Source: an uncultured Holophagaceae bacterium
GTDB lineage: Bacteria; Acidobacteriota; Holophagae; Holophagales; Holophagaceae
Assembly: GCA_903913215.1 (NCBI GenBank)
Contig: CAIWKE010000017.1
Span: 1-60,287 of the forward strand
Direction: 5' to 3'
DNA length: 60,287 bases
A program made the translations under genes and the position numbers. This document shows, in pieces, positions 35,679 through 43,786 of the stretch (positions within the stretch are counted from its first letter, which is position 1; each line of letters begins with the position of its first letter). The notes below the pieces were generated by a model, which saw only the letters and a program-made list of their open reading frames with translations, searched no databases and was not told the DNA's origin.

Positions 35679-36806
35679 ATGCCTGTCCCGATGCTCGAGC
35701 TCGCGCCGCAGAACGCCGCCATCAAGGCAAAGGTGCTGGAGGGCCTTTCGGGGCTGATTGACCGCTCCTCCTTCATCCTGGGTGAGAACGTGAAGGGCCT
35801 GGAAGCCGAGATCTCCGCCTATGCCGGCGCTGCCCACGCCGTGGGCATGTCCAGCGGCACCGACGCGCAGCTGGCGGCCCTCATGGCCCTCGGCATCGGC
35901 GCGGGCGACGAGGTCATCGTCCCCAGCTTCACCTTCTTCGCCACCGCGGGCGTGGTCTCGCGGCTGGGTGCGAAGCCCGTCTTCATCGACCTGGAGCCCG
36001 CCACCTTCAACGCCACGGGCGCCCTGGTCGAAGCGGCCATCACCCCCCGCACCAAGGCCATCATGCCCGTGCACCTCTTTGGTCAGCTGGCGGACATGCC
36101 CGGCATCATGGCCGTGGCGAAAAAGCACGGCCTGCCCGTCATCGAGGATGCCTGCCAGAGCCTGGGGGCCAAGGGCTGGGGCAAGTCCGCGGGCCAGTTC
36201 GGTGATATGACCGCCTACAGCTTCTACCCCACCAAGAACCTGGGTGCCTTTGGCGATGCCGGCATGACGGCCATCCGCGACGACGCAGCGCTGGCGGGAC
36301 GGGTGCGTCGCATCCGCGTCCACGGCATGGAGCCTGTCTACATGCATCACGAAGTGGGCATGAATGGCCGCATGGACGAGTTCCAGGCCCTGGTGCTCCG
36401 GGCCAAGCTGCCCATGCTGGACGGCTGGCACGAGGGACGCCGGAAGCACGCCGCCTGGTACCTGGACCGCATGCAGGAGCTCAGCGCCGACGAGGTGGTG
36501 CTGCCCCTGGAGCTGGTGCCCGATGGCCGCCACATATACAACCAGTTCACCATTCGCGTGGCGGGTGGCCGGCGCGACGCTTTGCAGGCCCACCTCAAGG
36601 AGCGGGGCATCGGCTGCGCCATCTACTACCCCATCTGTCTCCACGAGCAGCCCTGCTTCAAGGATCTGGGCTACCGGACCGGCCAGCTCCCAGAATCAGA
36701 GCGCGCCGCCAAGGAAGTACTGAGCCTGCCCGTCTATCCCGAAATGACCGAGGCCATGCGCGAAGAAGTGGCCGCCGCGATTTTGGGCTTCTTCGGGAAG
36801 AAGTAA
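35679..36806 (+). CDS. DegT/DnrJ/EryC1/StrS-family aminotransferase
   Basis: The 375-residue PLP enzyme has SSGTDAQLAALMALGIGAGD, IVPSFTFFATAGVVSRLGA, PVHLFGQLADM, VIEDACQSLGAKGWGKSAG and the PLP lysine in YSFYPTKNLGAFGDAGM. Family members transfer an amino group to nucleotide-linked keto-sugars for cell-surface glycans. No sugar genes flank it, so the exact sugar is unknown. ATG 35679 is chosen because GGAGG lies 5 nt upstream; an ATG at 35667 would overlap that site. Confidence 0.9.
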   Translation: MPVPMLELAPQNAAIKAKVLEGLSGLIDRSSFILGENVKGLEAEISAYAGAAHAVGMSSGTDAQLAALMALGIGAGDEVIVPSFTFFATAGVVSRLGAKPVFIDLEPATFNATGALVEAAITPRTKAIMPVHLFGQLADMPGIMAVAKKHGLPVIEDACQSLGAKGWGKSAGQFGDMTAYSFYPTKNLGAFGDAGMTAIRDDAALAGRVRRIRVHGMEPVYMHHEVGMNGRMDEFQALVLRAKLPMLDGWHEGRRKHAAWYLDRMQELSADEVVLPLELVPDGRHIYNQFTIRVAGGRRDALQAHLKERGIGCAIYYPICLHEQPCFKDLGYRTGQLPESERAAKEVLSLPVYPEMTEAMREEVAAAILGFFGKK

Positions 36807-36808
36807 CC

Positions 36809-37189
36809 TCAGTCCACCGGAGTGATGTGGGCGGCGGTGACCCAGACGTCCAGGGCGCGCTGGGCCTCGTCGTCCATGCCCAGGAACTGGACGCCGAGGC
36901 CCACCATTTCCATGGGGTCTGCCCCGGGGTGGCCGCCCAGCACGTAGGAGACGGCGGCGAGGATGGGGGCCTTGGGCAGCTCTGGGTGGAGCAGGACAAG
37001 ACCCTCCAACACCGAGCCCCGGGAGAGGAGACGGGCATCCCTTGCCCCCACCAGGGCGAAGCAGCCCCCGGTGCTGAGGTTGGTGATCCGCACATCCCCG
37101 TAGAAGTGCCCCTTCAGGTTGAAGGAGATGCCGTACTCCCGCCCGACGATGATGCGCCTGGTATCGCGCCGATCGGGATGGGTGGACAT
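36809..37189 (-). CDS. PilZ-domain protein
   Basis: The 126-residue protein begins with an RRDTRRIIVGREYGISF stretch matching the PilZ RxxxR c-di-GMP motif, followed by VRITNLSTGGCFALV (the D/NxSxxG motif). This suggests binding of cyclic di-GMP, a regulator of motility and surface growth. The C-terminal part (MVGLGVQFLGMDDEAQRALD) is typical of short PilZ proteins. AAGGAG precedes ATG 37189. Its end touches the DegT gene end (convergent, 2 bp apart). Confidence 0.85.
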   Translation of the reverse strand: MSTHPDRRDTRRIIVGREYGISFNLKGHFYGDVRITNLSTGGCFALVGARDARLLSRGSVLEGLVLLHPELPKAPILAAVSYVLGGHPGADPMEMVGLGVQFLGMDDEAQRALDVWVTAAHITPVD

Positions 37190-37395
37190 GGACACTCCTT
37201 GAATGGGAAATCCCTGCTTGGGTATCGGCCTTCTCCGAGATAAACTGGATTTTCTGATTGGTCTGAACCCATCGGGGGACAGGGCGGGTGTCCACACAAC
37301 CGACCCTGACGGCGCCAGACGCCGTCTCACCCACCTGGGGACAACGCGAGCCCGTGGCGCTGACCAAACCCAAACCCACCCTCCCTGGAGTCCCC

Positions 37396-37848
37396 ATGGA
37401 AATCCTGCTCATCGAGAACGTTCAGCACCTCGGCATCCGTGGCGATGTCGTCAACGTCAAGGACGGCTACGCCCGCAACTTCCTGCTGCCCCGGAAGATG
37501 GCCCTGCCTGTCACCGCCGGCAACAAGCGCCAGATCGAGCTCGAGAAGGTTCGCGCCGAGAAGCTCCGCGCCAAGGAACTCTCTGACGCCAAGAGCCTCT
37601 GCGAGAAGCTCGAGGCCATCAGCCTCGCCGTGGCCAAGAAGGCTGGCGAGAACGGCCACCTCTTCGGTTCCGTCACCAACGCCGACGTGGCCGAGATGTT
37701 CAAGGCCAAGGGCTTCACCCTGGATCGTCGCGAAATCACCGTTCCCCACATCAAGGATGCTGGCATCTACGTCGTGGACGTGCGCCTATACAGCGGCGTG
37801 CACGCGAAGGTGAACCTCGACGTCAGCGCCGCCACGGCCGCCGAGTAG
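37396..37848 (+). CDS. rplI: 50S ribosomal protein L9
   Basis: The 150-residue protein has the L9 N-terminal fold MEILLIENVQHLGIRGDVVN with VKDGYARNFLLPR, a long helix (residues about 45-75) and the C-terminal domain (HLFGSVTNADVAEMFKAKGF). The start is ATG 37396, which gives the universal L9 beginning, with GGAG upstream. The usual rpsF-rpsR partners are not next to it; a DNA-binding HU gene follows instead. Confidence 0.96.
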   Translation: MEILLIENVQHLGIRGDVVNVKDGYARNFLLPRKMALPVTAGNKRQIELEKVRAEKLRAKELSDAKSLCEKLEAISLAVAKKAGENGHLFGSVTNADVAEMFKAKGFTLDRREITVPHIKDAGIYVVDVRLYSGVHAKVNLDVSAATAAE

Positions 37849-37956
37849 GCCTAGCGCACCCCATTCCCACCTGTGGCCGGGCCCTGCGGGGCCCTGGCCG
37901 CACCGGGGTTTCCAGGCCAGCAGGAAACCCGACCCCCCATCTTTAGGAGCCCTTCC

Positions 37957-38253
37957 ATGCCCAAGACCAACAAGCCCGACACCCTCGGTATCGCCGAGCT
38001 CGCCGCCAACCTCGCGGAGGCCCAGGATCTCTCCAAGGCCCGTGCCAAGTCCATCCTGGACGGCGTCCGCGACCACATCGTCGAGACCCTCCTGACCGGT
38101 AACCGCGTCAACCTCTTCGGCCTCGGCACCTTCGAAGTCCGTGCCACCAAGGAGAAGATGGGCCGCAACCCCAAGACCGGCGAGAGCATCAAGATCCCCG
38201 CCGGCCGTAAGGTCGTCTTTAAGACCGCGAAGGGTCTCAAGGACCAGATGTAG
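37957..38253 (+). CDS. HU-family DNA-binding protein
   Basis: A 98-residue histone-like protein: a helical N-terminus (GIAELAANLAEAQDLSKARA), then VNLFGLGTFEVRATKEKMGR, NPKTGESIKIPAGRKVVFK and the C-terminal helix. The proline-bearing arm (IKIPAGR) intercalates DNA. It should bend and compact DNA. TAGGAG lies upstream of ATG 37957. The intergenic stretch after rplI contains a GC-rich hairpin at about 37873-37903 that may attenuate read-through. Confidence 0.93.
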   Translation: MPKTNKPDTLGIAELAANLAEAQDLSKARAKSILDGVRDHIVETLLTGNRVNLFGLGTFEVRATKEKMGRNPKTGESIKIPAGRKVVFKTAKGLKDQM

Positions 38254-38291
38254 GTTCGTTCAGGAGCTGCAAACCTGCGGTTTGCAGTTTG

Positions 38292-38324
38292 ACAAAGGCC
38301 GCCGAAAGGCGGCCTTTGTGTTTT
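38292..38324 (+). terminator. Intrinsic terminator after the HU gene
   Basis: A 12-bp stem acaaaggccgcc / ggcggcctttgt with GAAA loop is followed by gtttt. A smaller stem (ctgcaaacc / ggtttgcag) lies at 38267-38287. Confidence 0.9.
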
Positions 38325-38361
38325 CTGGGGGAAAACCACTGCCCGCGCAGCGGGTAGCTAA

Positions 38362-38386
38362 CTCCAAATTACGTAGTAATTTGGAG
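38362..38386. repeat. REP-like palindrome 1
   Basis: A perfect 11+3+11 palindrome, ctccaaattac gta gtaatttggag, is followed by CCGGGAGCCAAGCC. It closely resembles the palindrome at 39101-39123; the two bracket the lipoprotein gene between them. Confidence 0.75.
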
Positions 38387-38485
38387 CCGGGAGCCAAGCC
38401 CAAGGACGGCAGTGCACCCTGCCCGCAGGACCAGAGCTACCGATGCGGTCGTATCATGAATGGACCTTCAGCCAAGGAGGCCGCC

Positions 38486-39055
38486 GTGAAGCGCTCACTT
38501 CTCTGCGTTTGCTCGATGCTGCTCCTGATCCCGCTCCTGGGTTGCTGGTGGTACGTGACTCCCGAAGCCCAGAGAAGGTTCCAGGCGCGGCCCCAGAAAC
38601 CCACGATCACGGTCTATCCCGTCCATGTGGCCCTTCGGGGGAAAGTGACCCAGGGCGACTTCCGCCTTGGCCGTGAGGTGGTCTCCTGGCTGAATGCCCA
38701 ACAGCTGGCCGAGGCGAGCTTCGGTCATCCGGGTGTGCCAATCGCGGTGCAATGGCACCGAAACCAGGCCAAAATGGCCGAAGAAAGCGCTAAGGCTTTC
38801 GGCACTTGGGTGCAACAGGCCCAGATCGCCACGGACTATGCCCTGCTCGTGGAGATCCTGTGCAATGGCGAGGAGACCAAGGTCCTGGGCGTGCATTTCT
38901 ACCTCGCGGAGAAATCGGGTCTGCTCGCTGACGGCAGCCTCACCAACTCCCACTGGGAGGAGTTCAAGCGCATCAACCCCGTGGACCGTTACGGGGGCCT
39001 GAGCGTGTTCAAAGAGATGCTCCAGAAGCGCTGGCAGGGCCCCAGTCGCCCGTAA
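38486..39055 (+). CDS. Small lipoprotein of unknown function
   Basis: The 189-residue protein begins MKRSLLCVCSMLLLIPLLGC, a lipoprotein signal with lipobox LLGC, then WWYVTPEAQRRF. The body is mixed alpha/beta (TITVYPVHVALRGKVTQGDF, ATDYALLVEILCNGEETKV, GVHFYLAEKSGLLADGS) and ends GGLSVFKEMLQKRW. I do not recognise the family. GTG 38486 is preferred over ATG 38456 because AAGGAGG lies 5 nt upstream and it yields a clean signal peptide. REP-like palindromes flank the gene. Confidence 0.7.
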   Translation: MKRSLLCVCSMLLLIPLLGCWWYVTPEAQRRFQARPQKPTITVYPVHVALRGKVTQGDFRLGREVVSWLNAQQLAEASFGHPGVPIAVQWHRNQAKMAEESAKAFGTWVQQAQIATDYALLVEILCNGEETKVLGVHFYLAEKSGLLADGSLTNSHWEEFKRINPVDRYGGLSVFKEMLQKRWQGPSRP

Positions 39056-39100
39056 CTGACGGGGCAGGTCACCGAGGAACCAGGCTTGATTTCCGCCCCT

Positions 39101-39123
39101 TCCAAATCGCGCAGCGATTTGGA
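39101..39123. repeat. REP-like palindrome 2
   Basis: A perfect 10+3+10 palindrome, tccaaatcgc gca gcgatttgga, is followed by GCCAAGCC like palindrome 1. It lies 8 bp beyond the end of the LysR gene and may also stop its transcription. Confidence 0.75.
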
Positions 39124-39130
39124 GCCAAGC

Positions 39131-40036
39131 CTACGACCCAAACTCTGAAGGACTCAACCCCTGAAGGTACCGGGTCAGCAGCCGCAGCTTCGCCTGTGGT
39201 GCCCGCACCTTCTTCTGATACACGGAAAAGCGGTCCTCCGCAGGCCGGATGCCGGGGAAGAGGGCCAGCAGGTCGCCGCGCTCCAATTCTTCCAGGACGC
39301 TGTAGCGGGGCACCAGGAGGACGCCCATGCCGGCGACGGCGGCGTGGATCATGGCGCGGATGTGGTCCACGGCCAGGATGCGATCCAGCTGGGGCTGGTC
39401 CTGGCCGTGGGTGGCCAGCAGGAAGCGGTTCCACCAGGCCCCGGCCTTGTCCAGGGAGAGCACGGGCACGCGGCCCAGGTCCTGGGGCTCCTGCAACCGG
39501 TGCAGCTTCTGGAAGGCTGGGGCGCAGGCCACCACGTAGGTCTCGCGAAAGAGGGGCAGCTTCTTGAGGGCGGGCAGGGGATGCTCCTGGCAGTCGATGA
39601 TGAGGTCCAGGTCGTCGCGGAGCAGGGGGGCGAGCAGGTCCTGGCTGAGGGTGAAGTCCAGGTCCAGGTCCGGGTGGGCGGCCAGGAAGGGCTGCATGTG
39701 CTTCATGAGGATGCTGCTGCCGAACTCCACGGTGGTGCCGATGCGCAGGCGGCCCTGGGCCAGGCTCTGGTGGCGGCGCAGGTCGTCGACGGCCCCGTCC
39801 AGGAGCGCGAAGACCTGCTCACAGGTCTGGTGGAGGCGGCGGCCCTCCTCCGTGAGGCCCAGCTCCCGGCCCCGGCGGGTCAGGAGGGGCACCCCAGCCA
39901 GGTCCTCCAGCTTGGCCATGGCATGGCTCACGGCGGATTGCGTGCGACCCAGGCGCCGGGCGCACTCCGTGAAGCTGCCTACCTGGACCAGGGTGAAGAA
40001 GGTTCTGAGTTGGGGGAGGTCCAGGAGGGCGTCCAT
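39131..40036 (-). CDS. LysR-family transcriptional regulator
   Basis: The 301-residue protein has the LysR winged helix (LPQLRTFFTLVQVGSFTECA, RRLGRTQSAVSHAMAKLEDL, LLTRRGRELGLTEEG). A periplasmic-binding-like effector domain follows (GRLRIGTTVEFGSSILMKHM, DDLDLIIDCQE, GMGVLLVPRYSVLEEL). It is divergent from the ALDH7 gene, and the gap holds an exact palindrome, so it probably regulates that gene and itself. ATG 40036 lies inside the family start; no clear ribosome site is seen because the palindrome occupies that spot. Confidence 0.9.
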   Translation of the reverse strand: MDALLDLPQLRTFFTLVQVGSFTECARRLGRTQSAVSHAMAKLEDLAGVPLLTRRGRELGLTEEGRRLHQTCEQVFALLDGAVDDLRRHQSLAQGRLRIGTTVEFGSSILMKHMQPFLAAHPDLDLDFTLSQDLLAPLLRDDLDLIIDCQEHPLPALKKLPLFRETYVVACAPAFQKLHRLQEPQDLGRVPVLSLDKAGAWWNRFLLATHGQDQPQLDRILAVDHIRAMIHAAVAGMGVLLVPRYSVLEELERGDLLALFPGIRPAEDRFSVYQKKVRAPQAKLRLLTRYLQGLSPSEFGS

Positions 40037-40037
40037 G

Positions 40038-40063
40038 ACATGAATCATATTCATGATTCATGT
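40038..40063. promoter_or_regulatory. Putative LysR operator palindrome
   Basis: A perfect 11+4+11 inverted repeat, acatgaatcat attc atgattcatgt, lies immediately upstream of the lysR start and 61 bp before the ALDH7 start. It contains the T-N11-A pattern typical of LysR-type sites. The position would block lysR translation start or transcription when bound (autoregulation, inferred). Confidence 0.7.
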
Positions 40064-40124
40064 TAGAAAAATGAATTTCTTAATTGAAACAAAAAACGTT
40101 ACTAATGATGGTTGGAGGTGCGGT

Positions 40125-41639
40125 ATGCAATCGATTCTTGAGTCGCTCGGCATTGGTGCGGTGAATCCTGGGGGCTTTGGTGGCACCTGGGGCGGCAGCG
40201 GCAAGGCGCAGGTGGTGGTCTCTCCCATCAATGGCGAGACCCTGGCCACGGTCACAAATGTCACCCCGGCGGAGTTCGACGCCATCCTGGCCAAGAGCCA
40301 CGCGGCCTTCGCCTCCTGGAAGCTGGTGCCCGCCCCCAAGCGTGGCGAGGTGGTGAAAGCCATCGGCGACGAGCTGCGCCGGCAGAAGGCCGCCCTGGCT
40401 GAACTGGTGACCCTGGAGATGGGCAAGACCCTGCGCGAGGGCCTGGGCGAGGTCCAAGAGATGATCGATATCTGCGACTTCGCCGTGGGCCTCTCCCGGC
40501 AGCTCTACGGCCTGACCATGCCCAGCGAGCGTCGGCAGCACCGGCTCCAGGAGCAGTGGCACCCCCTGGGCGTGGTGGGCGTCATCACGGCCTTCAACTT
40601 CCCCGTGGCCGTTTGGAGCTGGAACACCGCCATTGCGCTGGTCTGCGGCGATACGGTGCTCTGGAAGCCCTCCTCCAAGACGCCCCTGACCGCCATCGCC
40701 TGCACGAAGATCGCCGAGAAGGTCCTGCGGGACTTCGGCTATGACCCCGCCATCTGCAGCCTGGCCATCGGCCGGGGCAGCGACATCGGCGACCTCATCA
40801 ACACGGACCCCCGGGTGGCCCTGGTCTCCTACACGGGCTCGGTCCCGGGCGGGCGCCACGTGGGCAAGCTGGTGCAGGAGCGCTTCGGCCGCCACATCCT
40901 GGAACTGGGCGGCAACGGCGCCGTGATCGTGAGTGAGAAGGGGGATCTCGAGATTGCCCTGCGCGCCATCTACTTCGGCGCCATCGGCACCTCGGGCCAG
41001 CGCTGCACCTCCACCCGCCGCGTCATCGTCCACCGCTCCCTCCACGCCACCTTCCTGGAGCGCCTGGAAGCCCTCTACGCCAGGACCCCCATTGGCGACC
41101 CCCGCCAGAATGAGATCCTCATGGGCCCCCTGGTGGACCAGGGCGCCGTGGCCACCATGGAGGCAGCCATCGCCACCATCAAGGCCCAGGGCGGGCGCAT
41201 CGTCTGTGGCGGCCAGCGCCTGGACCTGCCTGGCGGCTGCTACATCAGCCCCTGCATTGCCGATGTGGCCGGAGACCTGCCCATGGTGCAGGAGGAAACC
41301 TTCGCGCCCGTGCTCTACGTTCAGGCGTATGACAGCTTCGAGGAGGCCATCGCCCTCCAGAACGGCGTGCCCCAGGGGCTCTCCAGCGCCATCATCACCA
41401 ATGACCAGCGGGAGAGCGAGCTGTTCCTCTCGGCCGCGGGCAGCGACTGCGGCATCGCCAACGTGAACACCGGCACCAGCGGCGCCGAGATCGGCGGGGC
41501 CTTCGGGGGCGAGAAAGAGACTGGCGGCGGCCGCGAAAGCGGCTCCGATGCCTGGAAGGCCTACATGCGCCGCCAGACCAGCGCCATCAACTTCAGCGGT
41601 GGCCTGGAGTTGGCGCAGGGAATCACGTTGGAGCTTTGA
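40125..41639 (+). CDS. ALDH7 (antiquitin)-type aldehyde dehydrogenase
   Basis: The 504-residue enzyme aligns with the antiquitin branch: GVVGVITAFNFPVAVWSWNT, ELGGNGAVIV, the catalytic GTSGQRCTSTRR cysteine, ETFAPVLYV, and the family-typical end CGIANVNTGTSGAEIGGAFG then GEKETGGGRESGSDAWK. Antiquitins oxidise alpha-aminoadipic semialdehyde in lysine breakdown, which is the likely role. TTGGAGG precedes ATG 40125. The divergent LysR gene is the likely regulator. Confidence 0.9.
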   Translation: MQSILESLGIGAVNPGGFGGTWGGSGKAQVVVSPINGETLATVTNVTPAEFDAILAKSHAAFASWKLVPAPKRGEVVKAIGDELRRQKAALAELVTLEMGKTLREGLGEVQEMIDICDFAVGLSRQLYGLTMPSERRQHRLQEQWHPLGVVGVITAFNFPVAVWSWNTAIALVCGDTVLWKPSSKTPLTAIACTKIAEKVLRDFGYDPAICSLAIGRGSDIGDLINTDPRVALVSYTGSVPGGRHVGKLVQERFGRHILELGGNGAVIVSEKGDLEIALRAIYFGAIGTSGQRCTSTRRVIVHRSLHATFLERLEALYARTPIGDPRQNEILMGPLVDQGAVATMEAAIATIKAQGGRIVCGGQRLDLPGGCYISPCIADVAGDLPMVQEETFAPVLYVQAYDSFEEAIALQNGVPQGLSSAIITNDQRESELFLSAAGSDCGIANVNTGTSGAEIGGAFGGEKETGGGRESGSDAWKAYMRRQTSAINFSGGLELAQGITLEL

Positions 41640-41719
41640 TCGGTCGAAAGGGGAGGACGTCATTGGCTTGACGGGGCTTCCCGTTAAGCTGGTCACCGCC
41701 ATTTTTTCCGAGTCGCCCA

Positions 41720-43495
41720 GTGCCCGGGTACACCCTGCCTGAACAGCCCAAGGAAGCGCCCACCGGCCCCGCGCAGAGGCCGGTGGGCGGGATCGTCCCC
41801 GCAGGCCTGGCGCAGGCGGCCCGGGTGCTGCTGGTGGGCACCTGGTCCCTGCTGGCCCTGATCCACCTCTGGCTGGAGCCCGCCCAGCGGCCCCGGGTCT
41901 GGTTCCCGGGCTACCTGGTGTTGGCCCTCCTCGCCTGCCTCAGCATGGCCTATCGCTCCCTGCGGACCCAGGGCCGGGAGCGGCTGGCCTGGGCCTTGCT
42001 CGCGGGTTCCGCCTTCCTGGATATCCCGAACCTCTCGCTCCAGTTCCTGCATGTCCAGGGCCGTCTGGGCTGGGGGTGGATGATCCATGCCGTCAGCCTG
42101 CTGAACCTGGGGACCGGCCTGCTGGTCCTGCTGGGCGTCCTCAGCTTCCCCATCGGCCCGCAGCGGGGCGGTATGTTCCGGCGCCGGGCTCTGGACGGCC
42201 TGCTCTTCGCCACCTCCGTGCTGTTTCTGCTCTGGGTCATGGGGGTGCAGGGCTCCCTGCGCACGGCGGCCCAGGGCATGGGCCTGCGGGTGCTGGCGAA
42301 CTTCCTGAACGCGGCCCTCTTCGGGGGCGGCCTGATCTTCGTCACCTCGTACAACCCAGACCGCGCCCGGGGGCCCCTGGGCTGGCTGGCGGTCTCGGCC
42401 CTGGCCTGGCTGGCGGCACTCTCCTGCTGGACCTTCCTGGGCCTGCCCGATGCCTTCGCCCGGGAACCCTGGGTCCTCCTGGCGGGGGCCATCCCCCTGT
42501 TCCAGGGGCTGGCCGCCTGGTCCTCGGCGCCGGTGGATGGCAGCGACGGTACCAGCGAGAACCAGCGCCGGGTGGCCCGGCAGCTGCCCTACTTCCCCGT
42601 GGTGGCGGCCCTGGTGGTGCTGGCCCTGCTGCTTCCCTGGGTCTCCCTGAACATGATGCGGGGCGCCTTCGGCATCTTCCTGGCCATGGTGGCCCTGCTG
42701 TTGCTGCGGCAGCTCCAGGCCATCCAGGACCTGCAGGCGGCCCGCCGCACGCTGGAAGAGCGGGTCCAGCAGCGCACCCAGGCCCTGGAGCAGGCCCAGG
42801 ACACCCTCCTGCGCACGGAGCGCATGAACACCCTGGCCCTCATGGGCGCGGGCCTGGCCCATGACCTGAACAACCTCCTCAGTGCCATCAAGGGCTCCGC
42901 GGACCTCGCAGCCATGAACATCGAGGAAGGGCGGCTGCCTGCGGAGGCGGACTTCACGCGCATCTCGAAGGCCGCCGATCATGCGGCCCTGCTGACCCGG
43001 CGCCTCATGGGCTTCGTGCGCCGGGAGCCGGAGGACCTTGGCGCCCTGGACCTGGGCCAGGAAGTTCGTGACCTAGAGACCACGCTGCGGCTCCTGCTGC
43101 CCCGGACGGTGGCCCTCAGTCTGGAGTCTCTGGAACGGGAGCCCCTCCGAGTGAAAAGCTCCAAGCTCCGCGTGGAGCAGATGCTCGTGAACCTGGTGGC
43201 CAACGCCGGAGATGCCATGCCCGGGGGTGGCACCCTCAGGGTGCGGACTGGCCTGACGGCCACGGAGCCGGTCGAAGTGAGCCTCGAGGTCATCGACACC
43301 GGCACAGGAATGTCCCCGGAAACCCTGGAGCGGATCTTCGAACCCTTCTTCACCACCAAGGCCCCCGGCAGGGGCACGGGCCTCGGCCTGCCCTCCCTCA
43401 AGGCCATGGTCGTCCAGGACGGCGGCCGCATCGAAGTCAGCAGCGAACCGGGGGTCGGAACCTGGTTCAGGATCCTATTGCCGCGAGTTGGATAG
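41720..43495 (+). CDS. Membrane sensor histidine kinase
   Basis: The 591-residue protein has about eight hydrophobic segments in residues 30-340, a short coiled coil (LQAARRTLEERVQQRTQALE), the dimerisation and phosphorylation region NTLALMGAGLAHDLNNLLSA (His381), and an HATPase domain (QMLVNLVANAGDAMPGGG, VIDTGTGMSPETLERIFEPF, GTGLGLPSLKAMV). No response-regulator gene is adjacent, so it is an orphan kinase. The sensed signal is unknown; the seven- or eight-helix input suggests a membrane-embedded ligand. The start is a GTG at 41720. Confidence 0.85.
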   Translation: MPGYTLPEQPKEAPTGPAQRPVGGIVPAGLAQAARVLLVGTWSLLALIHLWLEPAQRPRVWFPGYLVLALLACLSMAYRSLRTQGRERLAWALLAGSAFLDIPNLSLQFLHVQGRLGWGWMIHAVSLLNLGTGLLVLLGVLSFPIGPQRGGMFRRRALDGLLFATSVLFLLWVMGVQGSLRTAAQGMGLRVLANFLNAALFGGGLIFVTSYNPDRARGPLGWLAVSALAWLAALSCWTFLGLPDAFAREPWVLLAGAIPLFQGLAAWSSAPVDGSDGTSENQRRVARQLPYFPVVAALVVLALLLPWVSLNMMRGAFGIFLAMVALLLLRQLQAIQDLQAARRTLEERVQQRTQALEQAQDTLLRTERMNTLALMGAGLAHDLNNLLSAIKGSADLAAMNIEEGRLPAEADFTRISKAADHAALLTRRLMGFVRREPEDLGALDLGQEVRDLETTLRLLLPRTVALSLESLEREPLRVKSSKLRVEQMLVNLVANAGDAMPGGGTLRVRTGLTATEPVEVSLEVIDTGTGMSPETLERIFEPFFTTKAPGRGTGLGLPSLKAMVVQDGGRIEVSSEPGVGTWFRILLPRVG

Positions 43496-43525
43496 AGGAA
43501 CTGATCCAGCACCAAGCCTGAAAAA

Positions 43526-43723
43526 TCACCCACCACTAATAAGGTGGATCACCTTCACCACGGCCTCGTCCGGGACGACAGTGGTGTCGTAGTCCTGCTT
43601 GGGAATCAGAGTGTCGTTCACGTGGATGATGAGCATGGGGAAGCGGTAGTTCTTGGCGCGCAGGATGTCCCGCACGGTCATGCCCACCTGCCAGGCCAGC
43701 GGTTCCTCATTCACCAGGATCAT
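43526..43723 (-). CDS. ThiS/MoaD-like sulfur-carrier protein of the AOR cluster
   Basis: A 65-residue ubiquitin-fold protein: MILVNEEPLAWQVGMTVRDI, IIHVNDTLIPKQDYDTTVV, ending in the Gly-Gly (HLISGG) that is adenylated and thiocarboxylated in ThiS/MoaD. It lies behind the aldehyde oxidoreductase gene on the same strand, after a hairpin. MoaD-like proteins supply the dithiolene sulfur of the pterin cofactor, so a role in tungsten-cofactor making for this AOR is likely. Thiamine-thiazole synthesis is the alternative. Confidence 0.82.
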   Translation of the reverse strand: MILVNEEPLAWQVGMTVRDILRAKNYRFPMLIIHVNDTLIPKQDYDTTVVPDEAVVKVIHLISGG

Positions 43724-43756
43724 GGAGGTACCTACCCTTCCGATCTTTTCCCCTGA

Positions 43757-43786
43757 GCAAATCGGCCGCTTTCGCGGCCGATTTGC
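43757..43786 (-). terminator. Hairpin between the AOR and ThiS-like genes
   Basis: A 13-bp perfect stem gcaaatcggccgc / gcggccgatttgc with loop tttc directly abuts the AOR stop. Bases after it on the minus strand are CAGGGGAAAAG with no T run, so it is more likely a partial terminator or RNA processing site that lowers ThiS-like expression than a full stop. Confidence 0.6.

Noticed and set aside
37873-37903. Terminator between rplI and the HU gene
   Set aside because: The GC-rich hairpin is imperfect and no T run follows; kept only as a possible attenuator.
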